64,000 nucleotides of DNA, taken from contig NZ_CP055930.1 of the NCBI RefSeq assembly GCF_013927005.1, positions 4,898,001-4,962,000 of the forward strand. Direction: 5' to 3'. Shown piece after piece: positions 26,309-36,129 of the stretch. How positions within the stretch are numbered: the first letter of the stretch is position 1; each line of letters starts with the position of its first letter. The position numbers and the translations under genes were made by a program. Source of the stretch: Enterobacter sp. RHBSTW-00175. GTDB lineage: Bacteria; Pseudomonadota; Gammaproteobacteria; Enterobacterales; Enterobacteriaceae. Below the pieces are notes generated by a model. That model was given only the letters and a program-made list of their open reading frames with translations. It was not told the DNA's origin and did not search any database.

Positions 26309-27796
26309 CTAGCTTTGATTCACCTTTGAGAGGCTGAACCAGATCCCGATGGCAAGCAGCAGCAACATGCCGCCAGCACTGCCCAGCGCCACGCTGTGTG
26401 ACGTAATAAACGCCGTTTTCGCCGCGGTGATCACGGAATCTCCCAGCGCTGGCGTCAACTCCTGGGCGACTTTCACCGCTTCACCAATTGACGATGAGGC
26501 TTTGTCGGTCAGCGCCGGGGTTAACCCTTCCGGCAGAGTTATCGATGCCGAAAAACTGCGGGTTAACAGCAGGCCAAAAATGGCAATCCCCAGCCCGGCC
26601 CCCAGTTCATAGGACATGGTTTCGATGGCCCCTGCGGCAGCGGCTTTCTCTTTCGGCGCGGCAGCCATAATGGCGGACGTAGACGCCAGCAGCGCGCTGG
26701 CGGCGCTAAACCCCAGCAACACCATCAGGCTCCACGCTTGCCACTGCTGGGTACTGAAATCAAGCAACGACAGGCCAATAAAACTTATCGCGCTCAGCCC
26801 CATGCCCCCAGCGGCCACAATCCGCAGCCCCAGACGCCCGACCAGCACCCCGGCAACAGGGCCGCTGAACCCGCTGGCAACCATCAGCGGCAGCATAAAC
26901 ATCCCGGCCTCAAATGGCGTAAAACCGTGAACGAACTGGAGCTCCTGGGCCATCAGCAACTCGAATCCCACCAGCGCAATCATAGCAGTCATTGCCATCA
27001 CCACACCGCTTAAGATGATGCGATGGCAGAACAAGCGCATGTCAATCATCGGTACACGGGCGCGCAACTGAATGCGCACAAAAACAAACAACATCACCGC
27101 GCCGGTAAGCAGCGTACACGCCACCATCCACGGGGCAAGCGCGCCTTTCAGCGCAGTTTTGGCGCTATACACCAGCAGTAAGATGGCGACAATCAACATG
27201 ATGGCATGGCTGATATTCAGCGGCTGCTCCGGTCGCCCTTGTTGTGCCGGGACAAATCGCGCCGCCAGTGAAACCACCACCACCACGATCGGTACGTTGA
27301 TCAAAAAGACCGAGCCCCAGTAAAAATGCTCAAGCAGCATCCCGCCAATAAGCGGCCCAAACGCGGCACCGCCTGAACCGACGGCGGCCCATACCCCCAG
27401 CGCGATATTGCGATGCCGGGCATCGATAAACAGCGTGCGGATCCCGGCAAGCGTGGCCGGAATGATCATCGCCGCCCCAATCGCCAGAGAAGCCCGCGCG
27501 GCAATCAGCCAGCCCGCAGAGGGCGCAAACGCCGCAGCCAGCGACGAGAGGCCAAACAGCGTACTGCCGATCATCAGCAGGCGCTTAAAGCCGATGCGGT
27601 CACCCAGTGCGCCCATCGGCAGCACCATCCCCGCCATCACCAGCGAGTAAATATCAATAATCCACAGCAATTCATTGCCGCTTGCGCCAAGCGTCATGCT
27701 CAATGTCGGTGCCGCCACGTGCAGCACCGTTGCGTCAATCGCCACCGGAATATAGACCAGCACGATAATCACTAACGCTAACCACTGACGAAACAT
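26309..27796 (-). CDS. smvA: SmvA, MFS efflux pump for cationic biocides and dyes
   Basis: DHA2-type, 14-helix proton antiporter, 495 aa, near-collinear with Salmonella SmvA (methyl viologen, acriflavine, quaternary ammonium and, in Klebsiella, chlorhexidine efflux). Hallmarks: VYIPVAIDATVLHVAAPTL in helix 1 with the membrane-embedded Asp, LPMGALGDRIGFKRLL (motif A) and GPLIGGMLLEHFYWGSVFLIN (motif C-like). I start at MFRQW (27796); the ATG at 27811 is also possible, and the longer frame to 28084 runs back through smvR and is rejected. Divergent from smvR, with two operator-like palindromes between. Confidence 0.95.
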   Translation of the reverse strand: MFRQWLALVIIVLVYIPVAIDATVLHVAAPTLSMTLGASGNELLWIIDIYSLVMAGMVLPMGALGDRIGFKRLLMIGSTLFGLSSLAAAFAPSAGWLIAARASLAIGAAMIIPATLAGIRTLFIDARHRNIALGVWAAVGSGGAAFGPLIGGMLLEHFYWGSVFLINVPIVVVVVSLAARFVPAQQGRPEQPLNISHAIMLIVAILLLVYSAKTALKGALAPWMVACTLLTGAVMLFVFVRIQLRARVPMIDMRLFCHRIILSGVVMAMTAMIALVGFELLMAQELQFVHGFTPFEAGMFMLPLMVASGFSGPVAGVLVGRLGLRIVAAGGMGLSAISFIGLSLLDFSTQQWQAWSLMVLLGFSAASALLASTSAIMAAAPKEKAAAAGAIETMSYELGAGLGIAIFGLLLTRSFSASITLPEGLTPALTDKASSSIGEAVKVAQELTPALGDSVITAAKTAFITSHSVALGSAGGMLLLLAIGIWFSLSKVNQS

Positions 27797-27818
27797 AAAT
27801 GTCCTTTTCATTTTAAAC

Positions 27819-27834
27819 CTGGACACATGTCCAG
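27819..27834. promoter_or_regulatory. SmvR operator candidate 1
   Basis: Palindrome CTGGACACATGTCCAG (7-bp arms CTGGACA/TGTCCAG around CA) 22 bp upstream of the smvA start. The same 16-bp pattern recurs 35 bp away. This is typical of a TetR-family operator in a divergent promoter. Confidence 0.75.
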
Positions 27835-27853
27835 AATGCGATCCTACGTAAAG

Positions 27854-27869
27854 TTGAACGCATGTCCAG
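27854..27869. promoter_or_regulatory. SmvR operator candidate 2
   Basis: TTGAACGCATGTCCAG matches candidate 1 at 13 of 16 positions with one perfect half-site (ATGTCCAG) and one degenerate half. It lies 43 bp from the smvR start, and could mediate autoregulation or cooperative binding. Confidence 0.6.
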
Positions 27870-27912
27870 CTCTTTGTTACACTCGTTTCATCCCCATTAA
27901 GAGTGAGTAAAA

Positions 27913-28488
27913 ATGCGTTATCTGAGCAAGGACGAACGGCGGGAAGATATTCTTCAGGCGGCAATGCGCGTGGCGCTAGCCGAAGGGCTGTCCGCGATGA
28001 CGGTAAGGCGCATCGCCGCCGAAGCGGGCGTTGCCACCGGGCAGGTTCACCACCATTTTGCCTCTGGCGGCGAATTAAAATCATTAGCCTTTGTCCGGCT
28101 TATCCGCGCCTTGCTGGATGCCGATGTGGTCGCTGAAAACGCCAGCTGGCGGGAGCGCCTGCACGGGATGCTGGGCAGCGATGACGGCGGATTTGAACCC
28201 TACATCAGGCTATGGCGGGAAGCGCAAATCCTCGCAAGCCGTGACCCGGAAATCAAAAGTGCGTACATCATGACGATGGAAATGTGGCACCAGGAAACGA
28301 TGGCCATTATCCGGGGCGGCGCGGAATCAAAAGAATTTACCCTGACAGATCGGGCAGAAAATATTGCCTGGCGTTTGATTGGGCTGGTCTGCGGCCTGGA
28401 CGGTATATACGTTTTAAATATGCCTGAAATGGACAATGCCGCATTTAATAAACATCTTGATAAATTAATCACTCTGGAATTGTTTTAA
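27913..28488 (+). CDS. smvR: SmvR, TetR-family repressor of smvA
   Basis: 191-aa TetR regulator. The N-terminal HTH is clear (ILQAAMRVALAEGLSAMTVRRIAAEAGVATGQVHHHF, residues 14-50, in segments), with a helical ligand-binding domain after it. Position divergent to smvA and sequence fit SmvR, which represses smvA and is inactivated in chlorhexidine- or octenidine-adapted Klebsiella. The reading frame is intact here, so efflux should be under control. A terminator follows at 28540. Confidence 0.92.
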   Translation: MRYLSKDERREDILQAAMRVALAEGLSAMTVRRIAAEAGVATGQVHHHFASGGELKSLAFVRLIRALLDADVVAENASWRERLHGMLGSDDGGFEPYIRLWREAQILASRDPEIKSAYIMTMEMWHQETMAIIRGGAESKEFTLTDRAENIAWRLIGLVCGLDGIYVLNMPEMDNAAFNKHLDKLITLELF

Positions 28489-28539
28489 TACCCACTATGG
28501 AGTATTAAATCCAGCAAAGGTTACAATTAGTAACACATA

Positions 28540-28584
28540 AAGCGAATCCACTATTCCATTCCCGGGTCGTGGGTTCGCTTTTTT
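28540..28584 (+). terminator. Terminator of smvR
   Basis: Interrupted stem AAGCGAA...CCAC / GTGG...TTCGCTT followed by TTTTTTATC, 50 bp after the smvR stop. Confidence 0.8.
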
Positions 28585-28699
28585 ATCTATCCTTTCAACT
28601 GCATCCCAATAATTCCAATAACCCCACACAACGCACCACAAGATATCTGTTTGTTTTCAATTCACTTTTCCATTCATTGTGCGTAAGCAAGAGGGCGAT

Positions 28700-30085
28700 A
28701 TGTCACAACAAAGTGAGAAAAATAATCATTATCTACTTAGTAACTGGAAACCAGAAAACAGCGATTTTTGGGAGAACAAAGGAAAAGGGATTGCCCGAAG
28801 AAACCTTGTTATATCTGTCGCTTGTCTGCTTTTAGCTTTTTGCGTATGGATGTTATTTAGCGCCATTACGGTGAATCTTAATAAAGTCGGATTTAATTTC
28901 ACCACCGACCAGTTGTTCATGTTAACCGCATTACCTTCGCTTTCGGGTGCCATATTACGCGTTCCCTACTCCTTTATGGTGCCGATATTTGGCGGCCGTT
29001 ACTGGACGATATTAAGCACCGTAATTTTGATTGTTCCCTGCGTCTGGCTGGGCATCGCCGTGCAGAACACGGCCACCCCCTACTGGATCTTTATTGTAAT
29101 CGCCCTGCTGTGCGGCTTTGCCGGGGCAAACTTTGCTTCCAGCATGGGTAACATCAGCTTCTTCTTTCCGAAAGCAAAACAGGGCAGCGCGCTGGGTATC
29201 AACGGCGGGCTGGGGAATCTGGGCGTCAGCGTGATGCAACTGGTCGCACCGCTGGTCATTTTCCTGCCAATGTACACATTTCTCGGCGTGGATGGCGTGC
29301 CTCAGGATGATGGCTCGACTCTGTGGCTGGCCAATGCCGCCTGGATATGGGCGCCGCTTCTGCTGCTGGCTACCATCGCCGCCTTCTTTGGTATGAACGA
29401 TATCGCCAGTTCTAAGGCCTCTATCGCCAGCCAGCTTCCGGTGCTGAAACGCTTTCACCTCTGGCTGTTAAGCCTGCTTTACCTGGCAACGTTCGGATCG
29501 TTTATCGGTTTCTCCGCAGGCTTTGCCATGCTGTCGAAAACTCAGTTCCCGGATGTGAACATCCTGCACCTCGCCTTCTTTGGCCCCTTAATTGGTGCGC
29601 TGGCCCGTTCTGCCGGCGGGATGATATCTGACCGGCTTGGCGGCGTGCGCGTTACGCTGATTAACTTCGTGTTTATGGCGATTTTCAGCGCCCTGCTGTT
29701 CCTGACGCTGCCCGGTTCAGGTTCCGGCAGCTTTGTCGCGTTCTATCTGGTGTTTATGGGCCTGTTCCTGACCGCCGGACTGGGCAGTGGCTCAACCTTC
29801 CAGATGATTGCCGTCATCTTTCGCCAGATAACCATTACCCGCGTGAAGCAACAAGGTGGCACTGACGAACAGGCCCAGCATGAAGCCGTCACCGAAACGG
29901 CGGCCGCGCTGGGCTTTATTTCGGCCATTGGCGCGGTGGGCGGGTTCTTTATCCCTAAAGCCTTTGGCACTTCGCTTGCCATGACCGGCTCGCCGGTTGG
30001 CGCCATGAAAGTTTTCCTCGTGTTTTACATCGTCTGCGTATTCGTCACCTGGCTGGTTTATGGCCGTAAATCCTCACAAAAATAA
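28700..30085 (+). CDS. narU: NarU nitrate/nitrite transporter
   Basis: 12-helix MFS transporter, 461 aa, close to E. coli NarU (462 aa); moves nitrate in and nitrite out. The nitrate signatures are present (GFAGANFASSMGNISFFFPK and LGFISAIGAVGGFFIP with Gly-rich helices), together with the conserved arginines of the binding site. I start at ATG 28700, where GAGGG precedes; an ATG at 28679 would extend beyond the family's N-terminus. The NarU-type N-terminus (YLLSNWKPENSDFWENKGK) separates it from NarK. It heads narZYWV, 67 bp away, as in E. coli and Salmonella. Confidence 0.96.
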   Translation: MSQQSEKNNHYLLSNWKPENSDFWENKGKGIARRNLVISVACLLLAFCVWMLFSAITVNLNKVGFNFTTDQLFMLTALPSLSGAILRVPYSFMVPIFGGRYWTILSTVILIVPCVWLGIAVQNTATPYWIFIVIALLCGFAGANFASSMGNISFFFPKAKQGSALGINGGLGNLGVSVMQLVAPLVIFLPMYTFLGVDGVPQDDGSTLWLANAAWIWAPLLLLATIAAFFGMNDIASSKASIASQLPVLKRFHLWLLSLLYLATFGSFIGFSAGFAMLSKTQFPDVNILHLAFFGPLIGALARSAGGMISDRLGGVRVTLINFVFMAIFSALLFLTLPGSGSGSFVAFYLVFMGLFLTAGLGSGSTFQMIAVIFRQITITRVKQQGGTDEQAQHEAVTETAAALGFISAIGAVGGFFIPKAFGTSLAMTGSPVGAMKVFLVFYIVCVFVTWLVYGRKSSQK

Positions 30086-30152
30086 CTAATAGCCTTTCGC
30101 CGGCGAGCGGTGCAGTGCTTTCCGGCAATGTTATCGGAGCAGGAGAAATGTC

Positions 30153-33100
30153 ATGAGTAAACTGTTGGATCGCTTTCGTTATTTCAAACAAAAAGGCGAT
30201 ACGTTCGCCGATGGACACGGGCAGGTGTACAACACCAACCGTGACTGGGAGGACAGCTACCGCCAGCGCTGGCAGTTCGACAAAATTGTGCGATCCACCC
30301 ACGGCGTGAACTGTACCGGCTCCTGTAGCTGGAAAATCTATGTCAAAAACGGGTTAGTGACCTGGGAAACGCAGCAAACCGACTACCCCCGCACCCGCCC
30401 GGATTTACCGAACCACGAACCACGCGGCTGCCCGCGTGGCGCAAGCTACTCCTGGTATCTGTACAGCGCCAACCGCCTGAAATACCCGCTGGTGCGCCGT
30501 AAGCTGATTGAACTGTGGCGCGACGCGCTGGCGCAGCATAACGATCCGGTGCTGGCGTGGGATGCCATCCAGCGTGACCCGCAAAAGAGCCAAAGCTATA
30601 AACAGGCGCGCGGGCGCGGCGGGTTTATCCGCTCGAACTGGAAAGAACTGAACCAGCTGATCGCCGCCGCCAACGTCTGGACTATCAAGAATTTTGGCCC
30701 GGATCGCGTGGCCGGTTTCTCACCTATTCCGGCGATGTCGATGGTTTCTTACGCTGCCGGGACACGCTATCTCTCGCTGTTAGGCGGAACCTGCCTGAGC
30801 TTCTATGACTGGTACTGCGATTTACCGCCCGCATCGCCGATGACCTGGGGCGAGCAGACCGACGTACCGGAATCTGCCGACTGGTACAACTCCAGCTATA
30901 TCATCGCCTGGGGCTCTAACGTGCCGCAGACCCGCACGCCCGATGCCCACTTCTTTACCGAAGTCCGCTACAAAGGCACCAAAACCGTTGCCATTACCCC
31001 GGATTTCTCCGAAGTTGCGAAACTCAGTGACCAGTGGCTGGCGCCAAAACAAGGCACCGACAGCGCCCTGGCCATGGCGATGGGGCATGTGATCCTCAAA
31101 GAATTCCACCTGAATAACCCAAGCGACTATTTTCTGAACTACTGCCGCCGTTACACGGACATGCCGATGCTGGTTATGCTGGATGAGCGGGACGATGGCT
31201 ATGTGGTTCCTGGCCGAATGTTGCGCGCATCAGACCTGGCTGACGGGCTTGGTGAAGCCAATAACCCGGAATGGAAAACCATCGCCTTTGATATCGCCGG
31301 TAACCTGGTCGCACCGAATGGCTCAATTGGTTTTCGCTGGGGCGAAAAAGGCAAATGGAACCTCGAGCCGCTGGCGGCCGGTCATGAAACGGAGCTTACG
31401 CTCTCTTTGCTGATCACCCACGACAGTATCGCCGATGTCGCCTTCCCCTACTTCGGTGGCAACGAGAACCCGCATTTCCGCAGCGTGAAACAAGAGCCGG
31501 TCCTGGTTCGCCGCGTGCCCAGCAAAACCCTGATGCTGGCCGATGGCAGCCAGAAACGCGTGGTCAGCGTGTATGATCTGGTGCTGGCAAACTACGGTCT
31601 TGATCGCGGTCTGGAAGATACCAATGCCGCGAAAGAATACGCTGAAATCAAAGCCTACACCCCTGCCTGGGGCGCGCAGATTACCGGCGTACCGGCGTAT
31701 CTGATTGAAAAAATTGCCCGCGAGTTTGCCGATACCGCGAACAAAACCCATGGCCGCTCCATGATTATTCTCGGGGCTGGGGTGAACCACTGGTATCACA
31801 TGGACATGAATTACCGTGGGATGATCAACATGCTGGTCTTCTGCGGCTGTGTCGGGCAAAGCGGCGGCGGCTGGTCGCACTATGTCGGCCAGGAAAAGCT
31901 GCGCCCACAAACCGGCTGGCTGCCGCTGGCCTTCGCGCTGGACTGGAACCGTCCGCCGCGTCAGATGAACAGCACCTCATATTTCTACAACCATGCGAGC
32001 CAGTGGCGCTACGAAAAACTGACCGCGCAGGAACTGCTCTCTCCGCTGGCGGATGCCTCTAAATTCACCGGGCATCTGATCGACTTTAACGTGCGCGCTG
32101 AACGCATGGGCTGGCTGCCGTCTGCACCGCAGCTTAACCTCAACCCGCTGCACATCAAGGCCCGCTCGGATGCTGCCGGAATGACACCGCAGGAGTACAC
32201 CGTCCAGGCGTTAAAATCGGGTGATATCCGCTTTGCCTGTGAACAACCAGACAACGGCAAAAACCATCCGCGTAACCTGTTTGTCTGGCGCTCTAACCTG
32301 CTTGGCTCGTCCGGTAAAGGCCACGAGTACATGCTCAAATATTTGCTCGGTACCGAAAGCGGAATTCAGGGCGAGGATTTAGGCTCAACGGATGATGTCA
32401 AACCCGAAGAGGTGGAATGGCAGACGAAAGCCATCGAAGGCAAGCTTGACCTGCTGGTGACGCTTGATTTCCGTATGTCGAGTACCTGCCTGTTCTCGGA
32501 TATCGTCCTGCCAACCGCCACCTGGTATGAAAAAGACGACATGAATACCTCGGATATGCATCCGTTTATTCACCCACTTTCAGCCGCCGTTGACCCGGCG
32601 TGGGAATCCCGTAGCGACTGGGAGATCTACAAAGGCATCGCCAAAGTTTTCTCTGAAGTATGTGTCGGCCATCTGGGCAGCGAAACGGACGTGGTGCTAC
32701 AACCGCTACAGCATGACTCCCCGGCGGAGCTGTCGCAGCCGTTTGATATCCAGGACTGGCGCAAAGGGGAATGTGACCTTATCCCCGGTAAAACTGCTCC
32801 GAGTATTGCGGTGGTGGAACGTAACTACCCGGATACCTATGAACGCTTCACTTCCCTCGGCCCACTGCTGGATAAGCTTGGCAACGGCGGGAAAGGCATT
32901 TCGTGGAACACGCAAAACGAGGTCGATTTCCTCGGCAAGCTGAACTACGTCAAACTCGACGGCCCGGCAAAAGGTCGCCCACTGATTGAAACGGCGATTG
33001 ATGCCTCTGAGGTGATCCTCGCCCTGGCACCAGAAACCAACGGCCAGGTGGCGGTAAAAGCCTGGGAAGCGCTCGGGCAACTGACCGGACGCGATCACAC

Positions 33101-33893
33101 GCACCTGGCAATCAACAAAGAAGACGAGAAAATCCGCTTCCGTGATATCCAGGCCCAGCCGCGCAAAATCATCTCCAGCCCGACATGGTCTGGTCTTGAG
33201 AGCGAGCATGTTTCTTATAACGCCGGGTACACCAACGTACACGAACTGATCCCGTGGCGGACGATTTCCGGGCGTCAGCAGCTGTATCAGGATCACACCT
33301 GGATGCGCGCATTCGGGGAGAGCCTGGTGGCCTATCGTCCGCCAATTGATACCCGCAGCGTCACCCACATGCGCGAGATCCCACCGAACGGCTTCCCGGA
33401 GAAAGCGCTGAACTTCCTGACGCCGCACCAGAAATGGGGCATTCACTCCACCTACAGCGAAAACCTGCTGATGCAGACCCTGTCTCGCGGCGGGCCGATT
33501 GTCTGGATAAGCGAGATGGACGCCAAAGAGTTAGGCATTGAGGATAACGACTGGATCGAAGCTTTCAACGCCAACGGCGCCCTCACCGCCCGCGCAGTGG
33601 TCAGCCAGCGCGTGCCGCCAGGCATGACCATGATGTACCACGCTCAGGAGCGCATTCTGAACATTCCGGGTTCAGAAGTGACCGGCCGTCGTGGCGGTAT
33701 TCACAACTCGGTGACGCGCGTCTGCCCGAAACCGACGCACATGATCGGCGGTTACGCGCAGCTGGCGTACAGCTTCAACTACTACGGTACCGTCGGCTCC
33801 AACCGCGACGAATTCATCATGATCCGCAAAATGAAAAACATTAACTGGCTGGACGGCGAAGGTCGGGATCAGGTTCAGGAGGCGAAAAAATGA
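30153..33893 (+). CDS. narZ: Nitrate reductase Z, alpha subunit NarZ
   Basis: Catalytic Mo-bis-MGD subunit, 1246 aa, the exact length of E. coli NarZ; reduces nitrate to nitrite at the cytoplasmic face. The FS0 iron-sulphur cluster ligands His50, Cys54, Cys58 and Cys93 are visible, followed by YDWYCDLPPASPMTWGEQTD, the segment holding the molybdenum-ligating Asp. No twin-arginine signal is expected or seen. In the RpoS-linked second nitrate reductase operon rather than narGHJI: this rests on the narU neighbour and the NarZ-like sequence. Overlaps narY by 4 bp. Confidence 0.97.
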   Translation: MSKLLDRFRYFKQKGDTFADGHGQVYNTNRDWEDSYRQRWQFDKIVRSTHGVNCTGSCSWKIYVKNGLVTWETQQTDYPRTRPDLPNHEPRGCPRGASYSWYLYSANRLKYPLVRRKLIELWRDALAQHNDPVLAWDAIQRDPQKSQSYKQARGRGGFIRSNWKELNQLIAAANVWTIKNFGPDRVAGFSPIPAMSMVSYAAGTRYLSLLGGTCLSFYDWYCDLPPASPMTWGEQTDVPESADWYNSSYIIAWGSNVPQTRTPDAHFFTEVRYKGTKTVAITPDFSEVAKLSDQWLAPKQGTDSALAMAMGHVILKEFHLNNPSDYFLNYCRRYTDMPMLVMLDERDDGYVVPGRMLRASDLADGLGEANNPEWKTIAFDIAGNLVAPNGSIGFRWGEKGKWNLEPLAAGHETELTLSLLITHDSIADVAFPYFGGNENPHFRSVKQEPVLVRRVPSKTLMLADGSQKRVVSVYDLVLANYGLDRGLEDTNAAKEYAEIKAYTPAWGAQITGVPAYLIEKIAREFADTANKTHGRSMIILGAGVNHWYHMDMNYRGMINMLVFCGCVGQSGGGWSHYVGQEKLRPQTGWLPLAFALDWNRPPRQMNSTSYFYNHASQWRYEKLTAQELLSPLADASKFTGHLIDFNVRAERMGWLPSAPQLNLNPLHIKARSDAAGMTPQEYTVQALKSGDIRFACEQPDNGKNHPRNLFVWRSNLLGSSGKGHEYMLKYLLGTESGIQGEDLGSTDDVKPEEVEWQTKAIEGKLDLLVTLDFRMSSTCLFSDIVLPTATWYEKDDMNTSDMHPFIHPLSAAVDPAWESRSDWEIYKGIAKVFSEVCVGHLGSETDVVLQPLQHDSPAELSQPFDIQDWRKGECDLIPGKTAPSIAVVERNYPDTYERFTSLGPLLDKLGNGGKGISWNTQNEVDFLGKLNYVKLDGPAKGRPLIETAIDASEVILALAPETNGQVAVKAWEALGQLTGRDHTHLAINKEDEKIRFRDIQAQPRKIISSPTWSGLESEHVSYNAGYTNVHELIPWRTISGRQQLYQDHTWMRAFGESLVAYRPPIDTRSVTHMREIPPNGFPEKALNFLTPHQKWGIHSTYSENLLMQTLSRGGPIVWISEMDAKELGIEDNDWIEAFNANGALTARAVVSQRVPPGMTMMYHAQERILNIPGSEVTGRRGGIHNSVTRVCPKPTHMIGGYAQLAYSFNYYGTVGSNRDEFIMIRKMKNINWLDGEGRDQVQEAKK

Positions 33894-35434
33894 AAATACG
33901 CTCACAGGTTGGAATGGTACTGAATCTCGATAAATGCATTGGCTGCCACACCTGCTCGGTCACCTGTAAAAACGTCTGGACCGGGCGTGAAGGCATGGAA
34001 TATGCGTGGTTCAACAACGTCGAAACCAAGCCGGGTATCGGCTACCCGAAAAACTGGGAAGATCAGGAGGAGTGGCAAGGCGGCTGGGTACGCGGTATTA
34101 CCGGCAAACTGACGCCACGCCTCGGTAGCCGCGTGGGCGTTCTGTCGAAAATCTTCGCTAACCCGTCCCTGCCGGGCATTGACGATTACTACGAACCCTT
34201 CACCTTCGACTACCAGGATCTGCACCGCGCACCGGAGGGAGACCACCTGCCCACCGCCCGCCCGCGCTCGCTGATTAGCGGCAAACGGATGGACAAAATC
34301 GTCGGCGGCCCGAACTGGGAAGAGCTGCTGGGCGGTGAGTTCGAAAAACGCGCCCGCGACCGCAACTTCCAGAAGATCCAGAAAGAGATGTACGGCCAGT
34401 TTGAAAACACCTTCATGATGTACCTGCCGCGCCTGTGCGAACACTGCCTCAACCCGAGCTGTGTCGCCACCTGCCCGAGCGGCGCTATCTACAAGCGTGA
34501 AGAAGACGGCATTGTGCTGATAGACCAGGACAAGTGCCGCGGCTGGCGCATGTGTATCAGCGGCTGCCCGTACAAAAAAATCTACTTCAACTGGAAGAGC
34601 GGCAAGTCAGAAAAATGCATCTTCTGCTATCCGCGCATTGAATCAGGCCAGCCGACCGTCTGCTCGGAAACCTGCGTCGGGCGTATTCGTTACCTCGGCG
34701 TACTGCTGTATGACGCAGACCGCATCGAAGAAGCGGCGAGCACCGAGCATGAAACCGATCTCTACGAGCGTCAGTGCGATGTGTTCCTCGACCCGCACGA
34801 TCCCGCAGTGATTGAAGAAGCGGTGAAACAAGGCATTCCGCAGAACGTGATTGATGCCGCCCAGCGTTCACCGGTTTATAAAATGGCGATGGACTGGAAG
34901 CTGGCCCTGCCGCTGCATCCGGAATACCGTACCCTGCCGATGGTCTGGTATGTGCCGCCGCTGTCGCCGATTCAGTCTTACGCTGACGCGGGGGGCCTGC
35001 CGATGAACGACGGCGTGCTCCCTGCCGTAGAAAACCTGCGTATTCCGGTGCAGTACCTGGCGAACATGCTCAGCGCAGGCGATACCGGGCCGGTGCTGCG
35101 CGCCCTGAAACGCATGATGGCGATGCGCCATTACAAACGCTCCCAGACCGTTGAGGGCGTGACCGATACCCGCGCCATCGAGGAAGTGGGCCTGAGCGTG
35201 GAACAGGTTGAGGAGATGTACCGTTATCTGGCGATTGCCAACTATGAAGACCGCTTTGTGATCCCAACCAGCCACCGCGAAATGGCGCAGGACGCCTTCC
35301 CGGAGAAAAACGGCTGCGGCTTTACCTTTGGCGACGGCTGCCACGGCTCCGACACCAAATTTAACCTCTTCAACAGCCATCGCATTGATGCCATCAACAT
35401 CTCCGAGGTGCGCGAACATGGGGAGGGAGAATAA
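33890..35434 (+). CDS. narY: Nitrate reductase Z, beta subunit NarY
   Basis: Electron-transfer subunit, 514 aa, with four cysteine groups: LDKCIGCHTCSVTCKN, CEHCLNPSCVATCPSG, DKCRGWRMCISGCPYKK and KCIFCYPRIESG...CSETCVGR. The Trp in CRGW replaces a cysteine, which gives the [3Fe-4S] centre typical of NarH/NarY. Three [4Fe-4S] clusters complete the wire from haem to the Mo site. Overlaps its neighbours at both ends. Confidence 0.97.
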   Translation: MKIRSQVGMVLNLDKCIGCHTCSVTCKNVWTGREGMEYAWFNNVETKPGIGYPKNWEDQEEWQGGWVRGITGKLTPRLGSRVGVLSKIFANPSLPGIDDYYEPFTFDYQDLHRAPEGDHLPTARPRSLISGKRMDKIVGGPNWEELLGGEFEKRARDRNFQKIQKEMYGQFENTFMMYLPRLCEHCLNPSCVATCPSGAIYKREEDGIVLIDQDKCRGWRMCISGCPYKKIYFNWKSGKSEKCIFCYPRIESGQPTVCSETCVGRIRYLGVLLYDADRIEEAASTEHETDLYERQCDVFLDPHDPAVIEEAVKQGIPQNVIDAAQRSPVYKMAMDWKLALPLHPEYRTLPMVWYVPPLSPIQSYADAGGLPMNDGVLPAVENLRIPVQYLANMLSAGDTGPVLRALKRMMAMRHYKRSQTVEGVTDTRAIEEVGLSVEQVEEMYRYLAIANYEDRFVIPTSHREMAQDAFPEKNGCGFTFGDGCHGSDTKFNLFNSHRIDAINISEVREHGEGE

Positions 35435-36129
35435 TGCAAATCCTTAAAATCATCGCGCTGCTGATTGAGTATCCCGATGAAACACTGTGGGAAAGCCGTG
35501 ACGAAGCGCTTTCGCTTATTGCGCAGGATGCGCCCGTGCTGCTGCCGTTTGCCCGGCAGCACCTGGGCGCAAACCTGCTGGATAAACAGGCTGAGTGGTG
35601 TGAAGTGTTTGAGCGTGGCCGCGCAACCTCACTGCTGCTGTTTGAACATGTTCATGCGGAATCCCGCGATCGCGGACAGGCAATGGTTGATCTCATGGGG
35701 CAATATGAGAAAGCCGGGCTTCAGCTGGACTGCCGCGAGCTGCCGGACTATCTGCCGCTGTATCTGGAATACCTCAGTATCGTCACCAATGACGAGGCGA
35801 GCGAAGGGCTGCAAAACGTGGCGCCGATCCTGGCGCTGATTGGCGGTCGCCTGAAACAACGCGGTGTGGCGCATTATCAGCTGTTTGATGCCCTGCTGTC
35901 GCTTGCCGGCAGCCGCCTTACCAGCGACAGCGTGGCAAAACAGGTTTCAGGTGAAAAACGGGATGATACCCGTCAGGCGCTGGACGCGGTCTGGGAAGAG
36001 GAACAGGTTAAGTTTATTGAGGACAACGCCACATCGTGCGACAGCTCGCCGATGCAGCAATATCAACGACGCTTTAGCCAGGACGTCGCCCCGCAGTACG
36101 TCGACGTCAGCGCCGGAGGCCCAAAATGA
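35434..36129 (+). CDS. narW: Nitrate reductase Z assembly chaperone NarW
   Basis: 231-aa cytoplasmic TorD/NarJ-type helical chaperone needed for cofactor insertion into NarZ; not part of the final enzyme. Family pattern seen in [17 protein letters not shown] near the N-terminus and [14 protein letters not shown] in the middle. Stop and start overlap by one base with narY and by 4 bp with narV. Confidence 0.95.
   Translation: MQILKIIALLIEYPDETLWESRDEALSLIAQDAPVLLPFARQHLGANLLDKQAEWCEVFERGRATSLLLFEHVHAESRDRGQAMVDLMGQYEKAGLQLDCRELPDYLPLYLEYLSIVTNDEASEGLQNVAPILALIGGRLKQRGVAHYQLFDALLSLAGSRLTSDSVAKQVSGEKRDDTRQALDAVWEEEQVKFIEDNATSCDSSPMQQYQRRFSQDVAPQYVDVSAGGPK

Noticed and set aside
27797..28084. 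Upstream extension of the smvA reading frame to 591 aa
   Set aside because: It runs back through the operators and the start of smvR on the other strand; SmvA family proteins begin at MFRQW (27796).
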